From Acidiflorens sp963847715 (GTDB lineage: Bacteria > Acidobacteriota > Terriglobia > Terriglobales > Acidobacteriaceae), in contig CAWKAZ010000012.1 in NCBI GenBank assembly GCA_963847715.1, positions 434,001 through 498,000 on the forward strand: a DNA stretch of 64,000 bases, in the 5' to 3' direction. The stretch's first letter is position 1; each line of letters starts with the position of its first letter. The notes beneath the pieces are model-generated. The model was given only the letters and a program-made list of their open reading frames with translations. It made no database searches and was not told the origin of the DNA. Shown one piece after another: positions 26,601 to 36,041 of this stretch. Made by a program: the position numbers and the translations under genes.

Positions 26601-28037
26601 TTACTCCGCTGTAACTCCCTTAAGGAACAAGTAGTAGAAATCCACTCCCCGCAGAAACGCGTTGATGTCGGCGCGCTCGTCTTTACCGTGAGCGCGGACG
26701 TCGTCCCGTTCATATTGCTCGCCCGAGATCGCGTAAGTCGGCATTCCGGCAGCGTTCGTATAAACGCCATCCGAAGCGCCAGTGCTCATGTTCGGAAGCA
26801 CCGGAACGCCAGGCCACATTTTCGCGACGACTTTGTCGAGTGGGTCAAATACTTCCTTGCGTGGAGCGGGAGGAATGTAGCTGTGACGATCGGACCCGTG
26901 ATCCATCAGTACGTTGCTGTTCTCACGGAACTGCACCTTGACCTTCGGATCAGCTACCACTTTTTCGAGCGCCAGCCGGATTTCCTCCAGCGTATGTCCC
27001 GGCTCGATGCGGCAGTTGACGTTCGACTGCGCCATCTGCGGCAGAGCATTATTAGCGTGCCCTCCGCTAAGACGCGTGGCGACACAGGTAGTGTGCATGG
27101 TCGAGTTGTCGATCGGATCTTTCGAGAGCCGAGCCACCGCCTCCATGTCAGGAGGAGTCTTCAGCATGGCTTTCAGATCGGCGGCGCGCTCGGGCGTGGT
27201 CATCTTGACCTGACGCTCGTAATAGGCGCGGGTGATCGGATTCAGCTCAAAAGGAAACTGATAGTGCTCGATGCGGGTCAGCGCCTCGGCCAATTCGTAT
27301 ATCGCATTTTCGGGACGCGGCAACGAACTGTGGCCGCCGGGATTGGTTGCGGTTAACACAAAATCACCGTAAAGCTTCTCGGTGGCGTTCACTTCCATCA
27401 TGATCGGCTTTCCGTGATCGGCCAGCACGCCGCCGCCATCGTGGTTCAGGACGAATTCGGCATCGATCAGTTCGCGATGATTCTTGATCAACCAGTCGAC
27501 TCCGTTCGACGTGCCGCCTTCTTCGTCCGCTGTCATCGCAAGAATGATGTCGCGGCTGGGAACGTATCCTTCTTTCTTCATTCGAATCAGCGTGGCCGAC
27601 ATGATTGCGTCGCCGTCCTTCATGTCGCTGGTGCCGCGGCCGTAGTAGTAGCCGTCCTTTTCGAGGAACTGAAACGGATCGGTCGTCCAGTCCTCGCGGC
27701 GCGCTTCCACCACGTCGAGATGGCCGATCAAGAGCACAGGTTTGTATTTTCCTAACCCGTGCAGGCGAACGACGACATTTTTCTTGCGGTCATTTGGCCC
27801 CATCACGTGAATGTCGCTGTCGGAAAATCCGGCATCGCGAAAACGTTGTGCCATGGCTTCGGAAGCGGCGGTCACGCTACCGACCGAGTCGGTGGTATTG
27901 ATTTCAATCAGCTGTTTGAAAATGTCCACCGCCAGCTTGCGGGTGGCTTGATCTTCTGGTGACAATTGCTGCGCTTGCACGGAAAAGCTAACGATCAAGG
28001 AAAAAAGCACGATGAACCACGACTGTTTAGGGCCCAA
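26601..28037 (-). CDS. Secreted M20-family metallopeptidase
   Basis: The metal-site motifs of M20 are all present: LLIGHLDVVE (His, Asp), GRGTSDMKDG (bridging Asp), MTADEEGG (Glu-Glu) and the C-terminal ISGEQYERDDVRAHGKDER (His). The dimerisation lid domain lies in the middle. I chose TTG at 28037: GGAGG stands 6 nt upstream and a neat signal peptide follows (GPKQSWFIVLFSLIVSFSVQA). ATG at 28073 would add 12 residues and lacks an SD. It probably hydrolyses dipeptides or acylated amino acids outside the cytoplasm. The 478-residue product is of normal length. Confidence 0.87.
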   Translation of the reverse strand: MGPKQSWFIVLFSLIVSFSVQAQQLSPEDQATRKLAVDIFKQLIEINTTDSVGSVTAASEAMAQRFRDAGFSDSDIHVMGPNDRKKNVVVRLHGLGKYKPVLLIGHLDVVEARREDWTTDPFQFLEKDGYYYGRGTSDMKDGDAIMSATLIRMKKEGYVPSRDIILAMTADEEGGTSNGVDWLIKNHRELIDAEFVLNHDGGGVLADHGKPIMMEVNATEKLYGDFVLTATNPGGHSSLPRPENAIYELAEALTRIEHYQFPFELNPITRAYYERQVKMTTPERAADLKAMLKTPPDMEAVARLSKDPIDNSTMHTTCVATRLSGGHANNALPQMAQSNVNCRIEPGHTLEEIRLALEKVVADPKVKVQFRENSNVLMDHGSDRHSYIPPAPRKEVFDPLDKVVAKMWPGVPVLPNMSTGASDGVYTNAAGMPTYAISGEQYERDDVRAHGKDERADINAFLRGVDFYYLFLKGVTAE

Positions 28038-28194
28038 GACAATCCTCCGAAAAGTTCTCCCGCCAGGTTCCATGAATGGCTGAGGCTGAAAACTAACAGA
28101 TTCTTCCGGCAAAAGCCAAGCTGGCGCAGCGTGTGGGGCGCAGAAATTTGAGTTGCAATGTCCAACTCCGGACGCTACCTTCGCCAATACATAA

Positions 28195-29220
28195 ATGACG
28201 AGTTTGCATGACAGCCGCGCGAAAACTGCGCCCACCAGACTGGTGGCGCTGTTCTCGATTTTCTTTTTGATCGCGTGCGGGCTGGGCTATCCCATCCTGA
28301 ACCGATTCGACCCGCGCACGACGCCCGGACTGAGCGACGTCAAAATCTATGCGGCGATGGTGACCGGGACAGCCGGCGAGGATGCCGGACACGTCCGCTT
28401 CCGCGTCCTCGTTCCGTATCTGGCCAGGCCGTTCTACGGCATCGCACGAAACCGCGTCGCAACGTGGGATCCGGTGATGTTCGGGCTGCTCGTCGCGGAC
28501 TCCCTGTTTGTGGCTGGAACCGCCGTGCTCATCGTCGTTCTCGGAAATCGGAGGCTGAGTTCGGGTGTGGGTTTGCTCGGTGCACTGCTCTATCTCGTTA
28601 ACTTCGCTGTTCCAAATCTTCGCGTTGTGGGGTTGGTCGATGCTGGAGAAGGGTTTTTCCTGCTTGCACTGCTCTTCGTCTTGGCGGAGTCACGATTATG
28701 GGCTCTACCCGTGATCGGCGCACTTGGAACACTGACCAAGGAGTCGTTCATTCCCTTCAGCGTAGTGATGACTGCTGCATGGTGGCTCGCGATGCGGTCC
28801 GATCAAGGGCGCGATAAGAAACAGGACTTGCCGGACGCGAGTTGGATCATTCTCGGGTGGCTACTCAGTCTCGCAGCGATGATCGGTATTCAATGGACGA
28901 TTACGGGTCGATTTGTCAGCCCGCTCAAGTTCGGCCTCGGGTTGCATGCCGGCGAGCATTACGTCGCACACTTCATCGCCTCAATACGCGATCGCAATCT
29001 CTGGTACGTCTTCATTTGGCTATTGCCAGCCGCGATACCCAACCTGAAGCGCCTTCCGAAGTCATGGCTGCTTCCGGTCGGCGCGACGTGCGTGATGGCA
29101 TTTGTGCTGGACGGTTATTTTGGAGGAGCCCCCGGAACCGTAGGCCGAGCGCTCTTCAGCATCGCGGGCCCGGTGCTGAGCTTGTCGTCCGCTATGTTTC
29201 TGTTACGGATGGCGACCTAG
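28195..29220 (+). CDS. Polytopic membrane protein of unknown function
   Basis: The 341-residue protein has about eight hydrophobic helices (for example LVALFSIFFLIACGLGYPIL, FGLLVADSLFVAGTAVLIVVLG, LLGALLYLVNFAV, MTAAWWLAM). The first extracytoplasmic loop contains RFDPRTTPGLSDVKIYAAM and RFRVLVPYLARP, with the acidic/basic pattern seen in membrane glycosyltransferase-like (GT-C/DUF2029) families. I do not recognise a definite family. The gene is divergent from the M20 peptidase. No SD is evident before ATG 28195. Confidence 0.7.
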   Translation: MTSLHDSRAKTAPTRLVALFSIFFLIACGLGYPILNRFDPRTTPGLSDVKIYAAMVTGTAGEDAGHVRFRVLVPYLARPFYGIARNRVATWDPVMFGLLVADSLFVAGTAVLIVVLGNRRLSSGVGLLGALLYLVNFAVPNLRVVGLVDAGEGFFLLALLFVLAESRLWALPVIGALGTLTKESFIPFSVVMTAAWWLAMRSDQGRDKKQDLPDASWIILGWLLSLAAMIGIQWTITGRFVSPLKFGLGLHAGEHYVAHFIASIRDRNLWYVFIWLLPAAIPNLKRLPKSWLLPVGATCVMAFVLDGYFGGAPGTVGRALFSIAGPVLSLSSAMFLLRMAT

Positions 29221-29280
29221 GCGGATAGTTTTTGGAATTTCGAATGACGTTGGAGGTCCCGAGCTAGCCAGGAGGGACGG

Positions 29281-29547
29281 TTATACTTCTGCGGTTTCCT
29301 GGTCCAGCGATGACTCGCGCTCCTGCCGCTTGTTCCACAAGGGCGCAAGAATACTGGATTTCAACACTTCCGATTCTGCTTGAACCCAGTCTTCGAGGTC
29401 CCGTCCTTCGACTCGCCCGCGCTCATCATAAAGCTGGCGCGCGCGCATCCGGACCTTTCTTTCCAGCAATTCCAGCATCAGTTTCTGTCGTTCGCGATTT
29501 CTGGTTACGCTATCCACTGCTAATACCCCACATTTCATCGTTATCAA
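29281..29547 (-). CDS. DUF2934-domain small protein
   Basis: The central segment VRMRARQLYDERGRVEGRDLEDWVQAESEVL matches the DUF2934 pattern (I.xRAYELYeeRGr.dGhdleDWlqAE), a short helical domain in many proteobacterial and acidobacterial proteins with unknown function. The listed ATG at 29547 lacks an SD; the GTG at codon 11 or so (VDSVTRN), preceded by GGGG, may be the real start, giving about 77 residues. Confidence 0.78.
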   Translation of the reverse strand: MITMKCGVLAVDSVTRNRERQKLMLELLERKVRMRARQLYDERGRVEGRDLEDWVQAESEVLKSSILAPLWNKRQERESSLDQETAEV

Positions 29548-29814
29548 TATTGTAATAGGTAAAGTGTTAAAAGGTCATGAATGAGATGGTTACTAAAGTG
29601 ACATTGGAGTGGCCGACTTTTGGCGGACATCCTCGGCCTCTCCACAATTGTGCAAACAATTGCTTGCCATCGCGGCTAAGTTCCTCGTAAACGGCCATTT
29701 CGGCCCACTTTGGGTTTGGTATGGGCCGTGCTTCTACCGTAGACGGAGGAGCCCATATCCACCGGCCCCAGGTGGAACGATCGGCCGACTTCTCTGTAAT
29801 CGGGAGACCCTACG

Positions 29815-30135
29815 ATGAAGATCAAAACGACCCTGCTCGTCCTTTGCCTGCTTTCAAGCGCTGCCGCTTTCGCCCAGTTCTACGCAGGTGCTGGATCCCG
29901 CGACAGCCAACCGGTGATCTACGAACCGCCCAGCCATCCGCAGCATGCCGACTATGCTCCGATGATGCAGGAACACAGTGTGCTCTCCGGCAGCTATGCC
30001 TCGGCCCAGGGAGAACGGCGCGCTTCTGATTTCCCGCAGCCCGCGGGGGGACTGTCTTTGGGTGACTATGCCCGCGAACTCAAGAAACAGCACGATCAGG
30101 TGAAAAAGGCCAGCGTGGTCTGGGTAAACCAGTAG
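29815..30135 (+). CDS. Small secreted protein of unknown function
   Basis: ATG at 29815 follows CGGGAGACCC and opens a signal peptide (MKIKTTLLVLCLLSSAAAFA). The mature 86 residues have no cysteines and resemble no family I know; the C-terminus LSLGDYARELKKQHDQVKKASVVWVNQ looks helical and may pair with a partner. It ends at a strong bidirectional terminator. An unassigned 267-nt spacer lies upstream, with a hairpin CCACCGGCCCCAGGTGG at about 29759. Confidence 0.6.
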   Translation: MKIKTTLLVLCLLSSAAAFAQFYAGAGSRDSQPVIYEPPSHPQHADYAPMMQEHSVLSGSYASAQGERRASDFPQPAGGLSLGDYARELKKQHDQVKKASVVWVNQ

Positions 30136-30173
30136 CGGTTTCGGCTGTTCGGGCACTGACGAAATTGATTGTG

Positions 30174-30204
30174 AAAGAGGGAGCCTGCTGCCGGCTCCCT
30201 CTTT
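30174..30204. terminator. Bidirectional terminator
   Basis: AAAGAGGGAGCC and GGCTCCCTCTTT form a perfect 12-bp stem with a 7-nt loop; the A/T-rich outer pairs give U-runs on both strands. It separates the convergent small secreted gene and the LssY_C gene. Confidence 0.9.
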
Positions 30205-30208
30205 CTTG

Positions 30209-31453
30209 CTATTGGTTGGGTGAATCCGCGTGGTCCAGTATCAGCACCAGAATCCGTCCATCCGAGTGAAACTCTCCGCCTGTAGCCGTCTTTGCCGTGG
30301 TCAGAGGATTCTTCGGAACCACATGCGCTCGTGCCGTCACCAGTCCCGTGGCAGACAGCGTCTGGTTCACGTATTCGCGCTCGCCATCGATGGCCGGGTC
30401 GATCTTGTGCGTCACACCGTTATTTCGCTGGTCGCGTTCAAACCCAATGTCGTGTGTCGCCGCCACGCACCATAGTGGCCTTCCCTCCACCTCGTGCGGC
30501 GACTTCCACACCCTCAAGTGATTTCTAGACATGACCACACGCACCGGCTCGGCGTGCGCGAATCCGTAATCCTGCGGACGATCGAATAGGTACAGCGTGC
30601 TCATCGGCATGGTCAGATAGTCTTTCTTCTCGAACGTATCCAGCAGGCCCGCCATCACTGTGCCACCCACGGACTTGTCTACCTTTACCCAATCCGCAGT
30701 AGTGAACGCTTTTACCATTTCGTCTTCCGTACCGACGATTAGGACATTCACCATGTCTCCCGGACTGTGATTCATGTCGGAAATCCGTCTCGGGATGGAT
30801 TCGAGCAGCGCCGGTGTTATCGCGGGCAATGACGTTTCAGCCGGGCCACCGACCATCGCTGCATCGGCCGTCGCTACCCCCTCATTCAATACTTCGATCT
30901 TCACCTGGAAATTTCCCGTAGCCATGGCAGCATCTTTCGCGCTCTGATTGATGCCCAGGAACAGGCGTCCCGCCACGGGAGCGACATAGGTGGAACTGGC
31001 GCCGACCTCAAAGGCCTCACCCAGATCGCCCGAGCCAAGCCGCCCAATCAGTTCTCCATGTCCGCCATTGGGTATCGCGTATTGATGAATCAGGTCGGCG
31101 AAGCTGCGGGTGATTCCCGCAGGACCAAATTGATTTTTCTTTGGATCAGCGTAAGTAATCGTTCCGCTAGCCGTGATTTGCAGCTTCTCGCCTCGGCGCA
31201 GGTCAATCTTCGTATCGACCCACTGGGTGGTGCCACTCACTTCGAGCGAGTAACCTTTTCGCGTGGGCGTGGCGGTGGTCTCGCCCGTTGTCGCGGTGGA
31301 GGTTTGCGGGCTGGAACTTGTCGCCGCTGCGGGCGTGTCGGCATTCGACGTCTCTTGAGCAAGAGTCACGTTCGCCAAAGCAAGCAGCGAAAAAATAACC
31401 CCAATTGTCACAGTAGAAATAGCGATCAACGGGAATCGTCTCATGGTGTTCAT
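30209..31453 (-). CDS. Secreted lectin-like/LssY_C protein
   Basis: From ATG at 31453 the 414-residue product has a signal peptide (MRRFPLIAISTVTIGVIFSLLALANVTLA) and a Ser/Thr/Pro-rich linker. Next is a domain resembling the PA-IL galactose-lectin fold (about 70-200: TKIDLRRGEKLQITASGTI, GELIGRLGSGDLGEAFEVG, GRLFLGIN). The C-terminal LssY_C domain follows (about 240-400: VNVLIVGTEDEMVKAFTTADW, then MSRNHLRVWKSP and TATHDIGFER-like AATHDIGFERD). LssY_C occurs alone or fused to phosphatase-like parts and its role is unknown. Family assignment of the lectin-like part is by motif only. A TTG 24 nt upstream is an alternative start. Confidence 0.78.
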   Translation of the reverse strand: MNTMRRFPLIAISTVTIGVIFSLLALANVTLAQETSNADTPAAATSSSPQTSTATTGETTATPTRKGYSLEVSGTTQWVDTKIDLRRGEKLQITASGTITYADPKKNQFGPAGITRSFADLIHQYAIPNGGHGELIGRLGSGDLGEAFEVGASSTYVAPVAGRLFLGINQSAKDAAMATGNFQVKIEVLNEGVATADAAMVGGPAETSLPAITPALLESIPRRISDMNHSPGDMVNVLIVGTEDEMVKAFTTADWVKVDKSVGGTVMAGLLDTFEKKDYLTMPMSTLYLFDRPQDYGFAHAEPVRVVMSRNHLRVWKSPHEVEGRPLWCVAATHDIGFERDQRNNGVTHKIDPAIDGEREYVNQTLSATGLVTARAHVVPKNPLTTAKTATGGEFHSDGRILVLILDHADSPNQ

Positions 31454-31555
31454 ATGGAGAGCGCCCTTCTCCGGCAATTACACGCCGGTTTGCTGGAGAG
31501 AAGAAATGTTACCCTATGAGAAATTCAATGGCCACCGCTCGATGACGATCCGTCA

Positions 31556-32392
31556 ATGACGATTCTGGAATTCACTGCCATCATTGCAGCCGTCTCCTTT
31601 GCAGCTGGACTGCTTGGATCACTCACCGGACTCGGCGGCGGCGTGGTGCTCGTTCCTCTGCTCACTATTTTTTTTCACGTCGACATCCGCTACGCAATCG
31701 GAGCGTCGCTGGTTTCCGTGATCGCAACTTCTTCCGGAGCAGCGGCTGCGTACGTCAAAGAAGGATTTTCGAATATTCGCATCGGGATGTTTCTGGAAAT
31801 TGCGACGACTTCTGGGGCGCTACTCGGAGCGTTTCTGGCCACGTGGATTCCGACCAGCGCCCTGGCAGCCATCTTTGGCATTGTCCTGCTGTATTCAGCG
31901 TATATTTCGCGCAAGCCGCGAACAGAGGCCCAGCGTAATCTGCCTCCTGATCCACTGGCCACGAAGCTGCGATTGAACGGCAAGTTCCCCGATCTTGGAG
32001 GCACGCGGAATTACAACGTCCAGAATGTCCCGACCGGGTTCAGTCTCATGTTTGGGGCGGGCGCTCTTTCCGGCTTGCTAGGCATTGGCTCGGGAGCCGT
32101 CAAGGTGCTGGCCATGGATCATGCCATGCGGATTCCGTTCAAGGTTTCGACCACGACCAGCAACTTCATGATCGGCGTGACCGCGGCGGCCAGCGCCGGC
32201 GTTTACCTGAGCCGCGGTTATGTCGATCCTGGGCTCTCGATGCCGGTGATGCTGGGAGTGCTGGCAGGATCGTTAATCGGCAGCCGCATTCTGGTGAAAG
32301 CCGAAACGAAATCGTTGCGTCTGGTCTTCAGCATCGTGATTCTCGTTCTCGGATTGCAGATGCTCTATAAGGGATTCTGGGGAAAGATCTGA
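31556..32392 (+). CDS. TauE/SafE-family sulfite/sulfur-anion exporter
   Basis: The 278-residue protein has about eight helices and both TauE signature turns: GSLTGLGGGVVLVPLLTIFF at the N-terminus, and GALSGLLGIGSGAVKVLAM in the second half. These Gly-rich turns make the anion path. The family exports sulfite, sulfoacetate or other organosulfur anions. TGA of this gene overlaps an ATG, followed by the DUF1634 gene, a well-known pairing. Confidence 0.88.
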   Translation: MTILEFTAIIAAVSFAAGLLGSLTGLGGGVVLVPLLTIFFHVDIRYAIGASLVSVIATSSGAAAAYVKEGFSNIRIGMFLEIATTSGALLGAFLATWIPTSALAAIFGIVLLYSAYISRKPRTEAQRNLPPDPLATKLRLNGKFPDLGGTRNYNVQNVPTGFSLMFGAGALSGLLGIGSGAVKVLAMDHAMRIPFKVSTTTSNFMIGVTAAASAGVYLSRGYVDPGLSMPVMLGVLAGSLIGSRILVKAETKSLRLVFSIVILVLGLQMLYKGFWGKI

Positions 32393-32462
32393 TGACAGCG
32401 AGCCCAACGTCTGCGCCGCGAGTCTCACGGCTTCCGAGCCGCAACCGTGGCGGGATCGCCGC

Positions 32463-32822
32463 ATGGAGGTTATTCTCAGCAATCTGCTCCGAGCGGGAGT
32501 CCTGTTCTCGGCGGCCGTTGTGCTGTGCGGAGCCGCTATTTATCTGGCACGCCACGCGCACGAACCTGCCAATTTCCGCGTTTTTCGCGGCGAGCCTTCT
32601 GATTTCCGCACGATCCCCGGCGTGCTAAGAAGCGTGATGGATGGGCGGGGGCGGGGCTTTATCCAGCTTGGGTTGTTATTGCTGATCGCGACTCCCATTG
32701 CGCGCGTAGCATTTTCCATCGCCGGTTTCGCCATTGAACGGGATCATCTTTACGTCACCTTTACGGTGGTGGTGCTGATCATCCTGCTCTACAGCCTGTT
32801 GGGATCGGGCATTGGAGTGTAG
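32463..32822 (+). CDS. DUF1634-family membrane protein
   Basis: The 119-residue protein has three helices and the family pattern: NLLRAGVLFSAAVVLCGAAIYL, then RGFIQLGLLLLIATPIARVAFS and a final helix LYVTFTVVVLIILLYSLLG. DUF1634 proteins are nearly always encoded next to TauE exporters and are probable accessory subunits. The listed ATG at 32463 lacks an SD. An ATG at 32392 that overlaps the tauE stop (ATGA) would couple translation, but a one-base change near 32461 is needed to join the frames. Confidence 0.8.
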   Translation: MEVILSNLLRAGVLFSAAVVLCGAAIYLARHAHEPANFRVFRGEPSDFRTIPGVLRSVMDGRGRGFIQLGLLLLIATPIARVAFSIAGFAIERDHLYVTFTVVVLIILLYSLLGSGIGV

Positions 32823-32855
32823 CTGCGAAGATTCTTGGCGCCTGCTGCTCACAGG

Positions 32856-33359
32856 CTATTGACTCGTCCTGGCAACCACCTTCGCCGTAATGACCGCTTG
32901 CCCTACATGCCTTTGCGTGTGATCGGCGATGTGGACCAGCAGACCACCGAGGGTAGTCGGCAGATGGCTCCTCCCGACGGTGCGTACATCCTCAAGATTT
33001 GAACGAGCCAAAGCCGCGACCCGTGCCGCTCCGTCTACCAATGCAGTTTGTAGCTCCGCAAAGAGCTCATCGTGCTTCGCCCCCGGATCGGATTCGGTTC
33101 GCAGTCGAGCCAATTGAAAGTCGTTTAGGCTTCGTCCTTCCGCATAGGTCAGCAGACGATCCAGACTGCGCGACAGGTGGCGAATGTGAAATGCCACGGG
33201 CGCCAAGCCGCAGGGACGCGCATTCAGATCATCCTCGGAGAGACTCCCACACCACTCGCGCAAGTCTTCTTCCGCGAGTTGAAGTGCGTGCAAAACAGCG
33301 CGCCCGACGGCGGGCACATCGGTGTTAGTGCCGCGCAACCACGGTTCGATTGCATCCAT
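32856..33359 (-). CDS. DinB-family four-helix protein
   Basis: The 167-residue protein has the DinB/DUF664 four-helix fold. Three metal-ligand His positions are visible: one in AFHIRHLSRSLDRLL (about 60-74) and two in LVHIADHTQRHVGQAVITA (about 139-157). Members are mostly thiol transferases (with bacillithiol or mycothiol) or have unknown function. The gene lies 17 nt downstream of the frameshifted membrane-protein gene and is likely cotranscribed. Confidence 0.85.
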   Translation of the reverse strand: MDAIEPWLRGTNTDVPAVGRAVLHALQLAEEDLREWCGSLSEDDLNARPCGLAPVAFHIRHLSRSLDRLLTYAEGRSLNDFQLARLRTESDPGAKHDELFAELQTALVDGAARVAALARSNLEDVRTVGRSHLPTTLGGLLVHIADHTQRHVGQAVITAKVVARTSQ

Positions 33360-33376
33360 ACGTTCTCATTCGGTTT

Positions 33377-33936
33377 CTAGCGCGGCCAGAGCCAGCCAAA
33401 GGTTCCGGCAGTCAGCAACGCGTAAACCAGCCCGTCGACAATCTCCTTGATGGTTGAGGACCAGACTTGACCTTTCCAAATCCCGTTGGCCATGTTCGCG
33501 AGGCCATAGGCTAGGAAGGCCGCCGTGCCGACCACGCGAAAGACGACCAGGTAGTGCACACCGGACCGCAAGGGTGTGGGCGGCGAGGTAGGCGACGAAG
33601 AATCCAATCAGCAGACAATACACGAACCACAAGATCAGGAACTTCGGCATGGCGGGCGGACCGCTCGGCATGATATTGAGGAATCCGACCGGTCCCTGCT
33701 TGTACTTTGCGGCGATCTCCGGCGACTTCATGTTTTCGTGAGTGCAGTAGCGGAAAAACATAGAGACCACGCTGGAGATTAAGCGGTCGAAGCGCGGAGA
33801 GAACCTTGTCTTCGTCGGGAAGTTGCTTGTAGTCGCTTTTGTGATACGGCAGCACCATGTGCATGATGGAGCTGGCGACAAAGACGATGACTGCCGAAAC
33901 GACAATCGGCAACCAGAGAGCGGCGAGAGGAACCAT
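33377..33936 (-). CDS. Small polytopic membrane protein (two frameshifts)
   Basis: The N-terminus reads MVPLAALWLPIVVSAVIVFV then HMVLPYHKSDYKQLPDEDKV. The frame breaks at about 33750 (after YVFP, continuing in another frame as YCTHENMKSPEIAAKYKQG) and again near 33565 (after HTLAV, continuing as VHYLVVFRVVG). Removing one base at each place gives exactly 186 codons. The protein then has four helices and a C-terminal GLVYALLTAGTFGWLWP. Its family is not known to me, though the pattern HMVLPYH...DE....LR recurs in Acidobacteriota and gammaproteobacterial hypothetical membrane proteins. It sits between the anti-sigma and DinB genes. Confidence 0.75.
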
Positions 33937-34067
33937 GACAGCCTCCTGAGTGTGGTGAGAACCGACGCCAAGAATTCGCAGGCGAGGCTACCCCAGTCGA
34001 GGGCTGGGGTCAAGGGGGCGGAGACGTCGCCATCTCGACCCGATCGGGAGGCTGGTTCAGGTTGCGA

Positions 34068-35354
34068 CTACGAGGCCAGGCTGCGCCGCAATCTCTTCCA
34101 CACGAAGCCGGGACCGGCATGAACAGGATTGCAGCCCACAGCAGCAGACTCGGTCCATTCGAAAGCAGGAACAGAGCCACGCTCAGAATGCCTTCGATCA
34201 TGTTGCGATAGCCCTCGACCGCGGCGTTGCCGAGACGGGTGGAAGTCGACGGCGGCACCGCTTGCAGCTGGGCCTGGTAATCCTCGGTGATGGTGACGGT
34301 CACGGTGGCGTAGCTCACCTGATTCAACATCGTCTTTCGTTCCGCCTCCATCTCTTCAATTTCGCCACGAACGCGATCGAGTTCCTGCTCCACCGCCAGC
34401 ACATCCGCCAACTTGCCGGTGCGATTGCGGAGTATTTCAGTCAGGCGCTGCGCCGTGTTGTGAGCGTTTGAGAGCCGCGCCTGCAGGTCGACGTATTCTG
34501 AGGTTGTGTCCTGCCCGCCTTGCGACTCGGAATCGACGCGGCCCAGTCTCTTGACATCGGCGAGCATTCCATCGAGCTGATCGGCGGGGACTCGCAACGT
34601 CGCAGTCAGCGTCCGTCCGCTGCCCGTGTTGCCGCCAACTTTCAGCTCCCCGAGGTAGCCGCGATGCTGCTTGAGGAGGGCTTCGAGGTTGGCGCGCGCC
34701 TTGTCGAACTCCTTAGTGGTCAGGGTTAGCTGCGCCGTGCGAATGATCATCGGGCCGTGGACGGGCGGCACGGCCGAGGCCAGCGGCTCACTGTCTTCGC
34801 TCTTGTCTTCCTGCTCGGATACCGACGAGCTCCCGGCTGACAACGAGCGGGTGCTGTATCCCTGCTGATGCGGGTTTCCACCGATTAAACCGGCGCTCAT
34901 CCCCGATGTTTGCGGGTTAGCCGCCGAAGAGGCGGGCGATTGAGTCGACAGTTCTGCTCTCATGGGTTGGACGACCCTCTTGTACGCGACGAAATTAAAT
35001 GTGCTGAATACAACGAAGAAGACGGCGGCCGCGGTTCCCGCCCACGCGAGGACGGGCCAGCGTCGGCGCAAAAGCTCCCGCCAGGTCGATTCGGACCTTG
35101 AAATTACCTTCTGCGATTCCATCTGCTTTTCAGCCAGCGCCTTTGCGACCACCGCTGACATACTCGGCTCTGGTGCCTCCACGTCCCAACTCTTCAGATT
35201 CTGAGAAACCTTCCGCAACTCGGCAACGAACTTCTGGCACTCCGCGCACTCGCCCAGATGAGCCGCCGCAGTCGCCGCGCGATCGGCCGTGAGTTCGCCG
35301 TCCAGGTAGGCCATGAGTTCTTCGGGTTCGATGGGATGAATGATCTCTGTTCAT
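34068..35354 (-). CDS. Anti-sigma factor: zinc-finger plus DUF4349 (two frameshifts)
   Basis: The N-terminus is a zf-HC2 anti-sigma domain with the HxxxCxxC site HLGECAECQ. A membrane helix (VLAWAGTAAAVFFVVFSTFNF, about 95-115) and a DUF4349 domain follow (TAQLTLTTKEFDKARANLEA, then LRNRTGKLADVLAVEQELDR and MLNQVSYATVTVTIT). The start frame is displaced: ATG at 35354 overlaps the sigma stop (ATGA), and removing one A near 35350 gives MTEIIHPIEPEELMAYLDG. A second break near 34108 restores GPGFVWKRLRRSLAS and a stop at 34068. Together they leave 429 whole codons. It should hold the partner sigma at the membrane until a signal releases it. Confidence 0.8.
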
Positions 35355-35939
35355 ATGGCCTCGCCTTCTGCCCGCGTGAGTGCGTTTGCTTCGGATGGCG
35401 CTCGTTCTGGTTGCAGATGCGCTTTCAACGCCATGCGCGCGCGAAACAGTCGTGAGCGCACTGTATTCACCGGAAGACTGTGAAGCTCGGCGATCTCCGC
35501 GTAACTGAGTTGCTCGTATTCGCGCAGCATCAGAATCTCGCGCTCAGAATCGTCTAATTTGTCGAGCGCCTGACGGATCCAGAGCACCGAATCAGAAGCT
35601 TCGCGCGTGGCCGGTTCGGGAGACTCTTTTCCCGGCGGAGAGTCTTTCGCAATCCTGCGGCGTTCCGCCGAAAGCAGATTCATCGCGATGCTGTACAAAT
35701 ATGTGCGAACCAGCGCAGTCGGCTCGTAGCGCTCGGCCGCCCGGATCACGGCCAGGAATGTTTCCTGCGTCAGATCCTCGGCCCGCTGGTCGCCGTTCAG
35801 ACCGCCGTCGAAAGAACCCGTAAAGCGGTCCACGATAGCGCGAGAAAATCTGCTCGAATGCCGGTCGCGAGCCGGACTGGAACTCCAGCATCAAGGCTTC
35901 GTCGCTGATTGTTTTTATTTCCACCACGTCGGTAGCCAC
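35351..35939 (-). CDS. ECF-type sigma-70 factor (one-base frameshift)
   Basis: From ATG at 35939 the N-terminus reads EALMLEFQSGSRPAFEQIFS then YRGPLYGFFRRR. One extra T near 35801 breaks the frame. Removed, it joins to LNGDQRAEDLTQETFLAVIR (region 2.1-2.2) and RTYLYSIAMNLLSAERRR. Region 4 is ILMLREYEQLSYAEIAELH and VNTVRSRLFRARMAL, the helix-turn-helix for the -35 box. The corrected length is 195 residues in 196 codons. Its TGA overlaps the ATG of the DUF4349 anti-sigma gene, as expected of a sigma/anti-sigma pair. The regulon is unknown. Confidence 0.85.
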
Positions 35940-36041
35940 ATCCCTCCCGACTTACGGCCTCTGAAGTCTCTTTCATAAGCTGTAATGTCGCAAGTCGGCG
36001 GAAAGTTCCCTGGTGGTGAAGAGATTTTCGGAGGTCGAACG

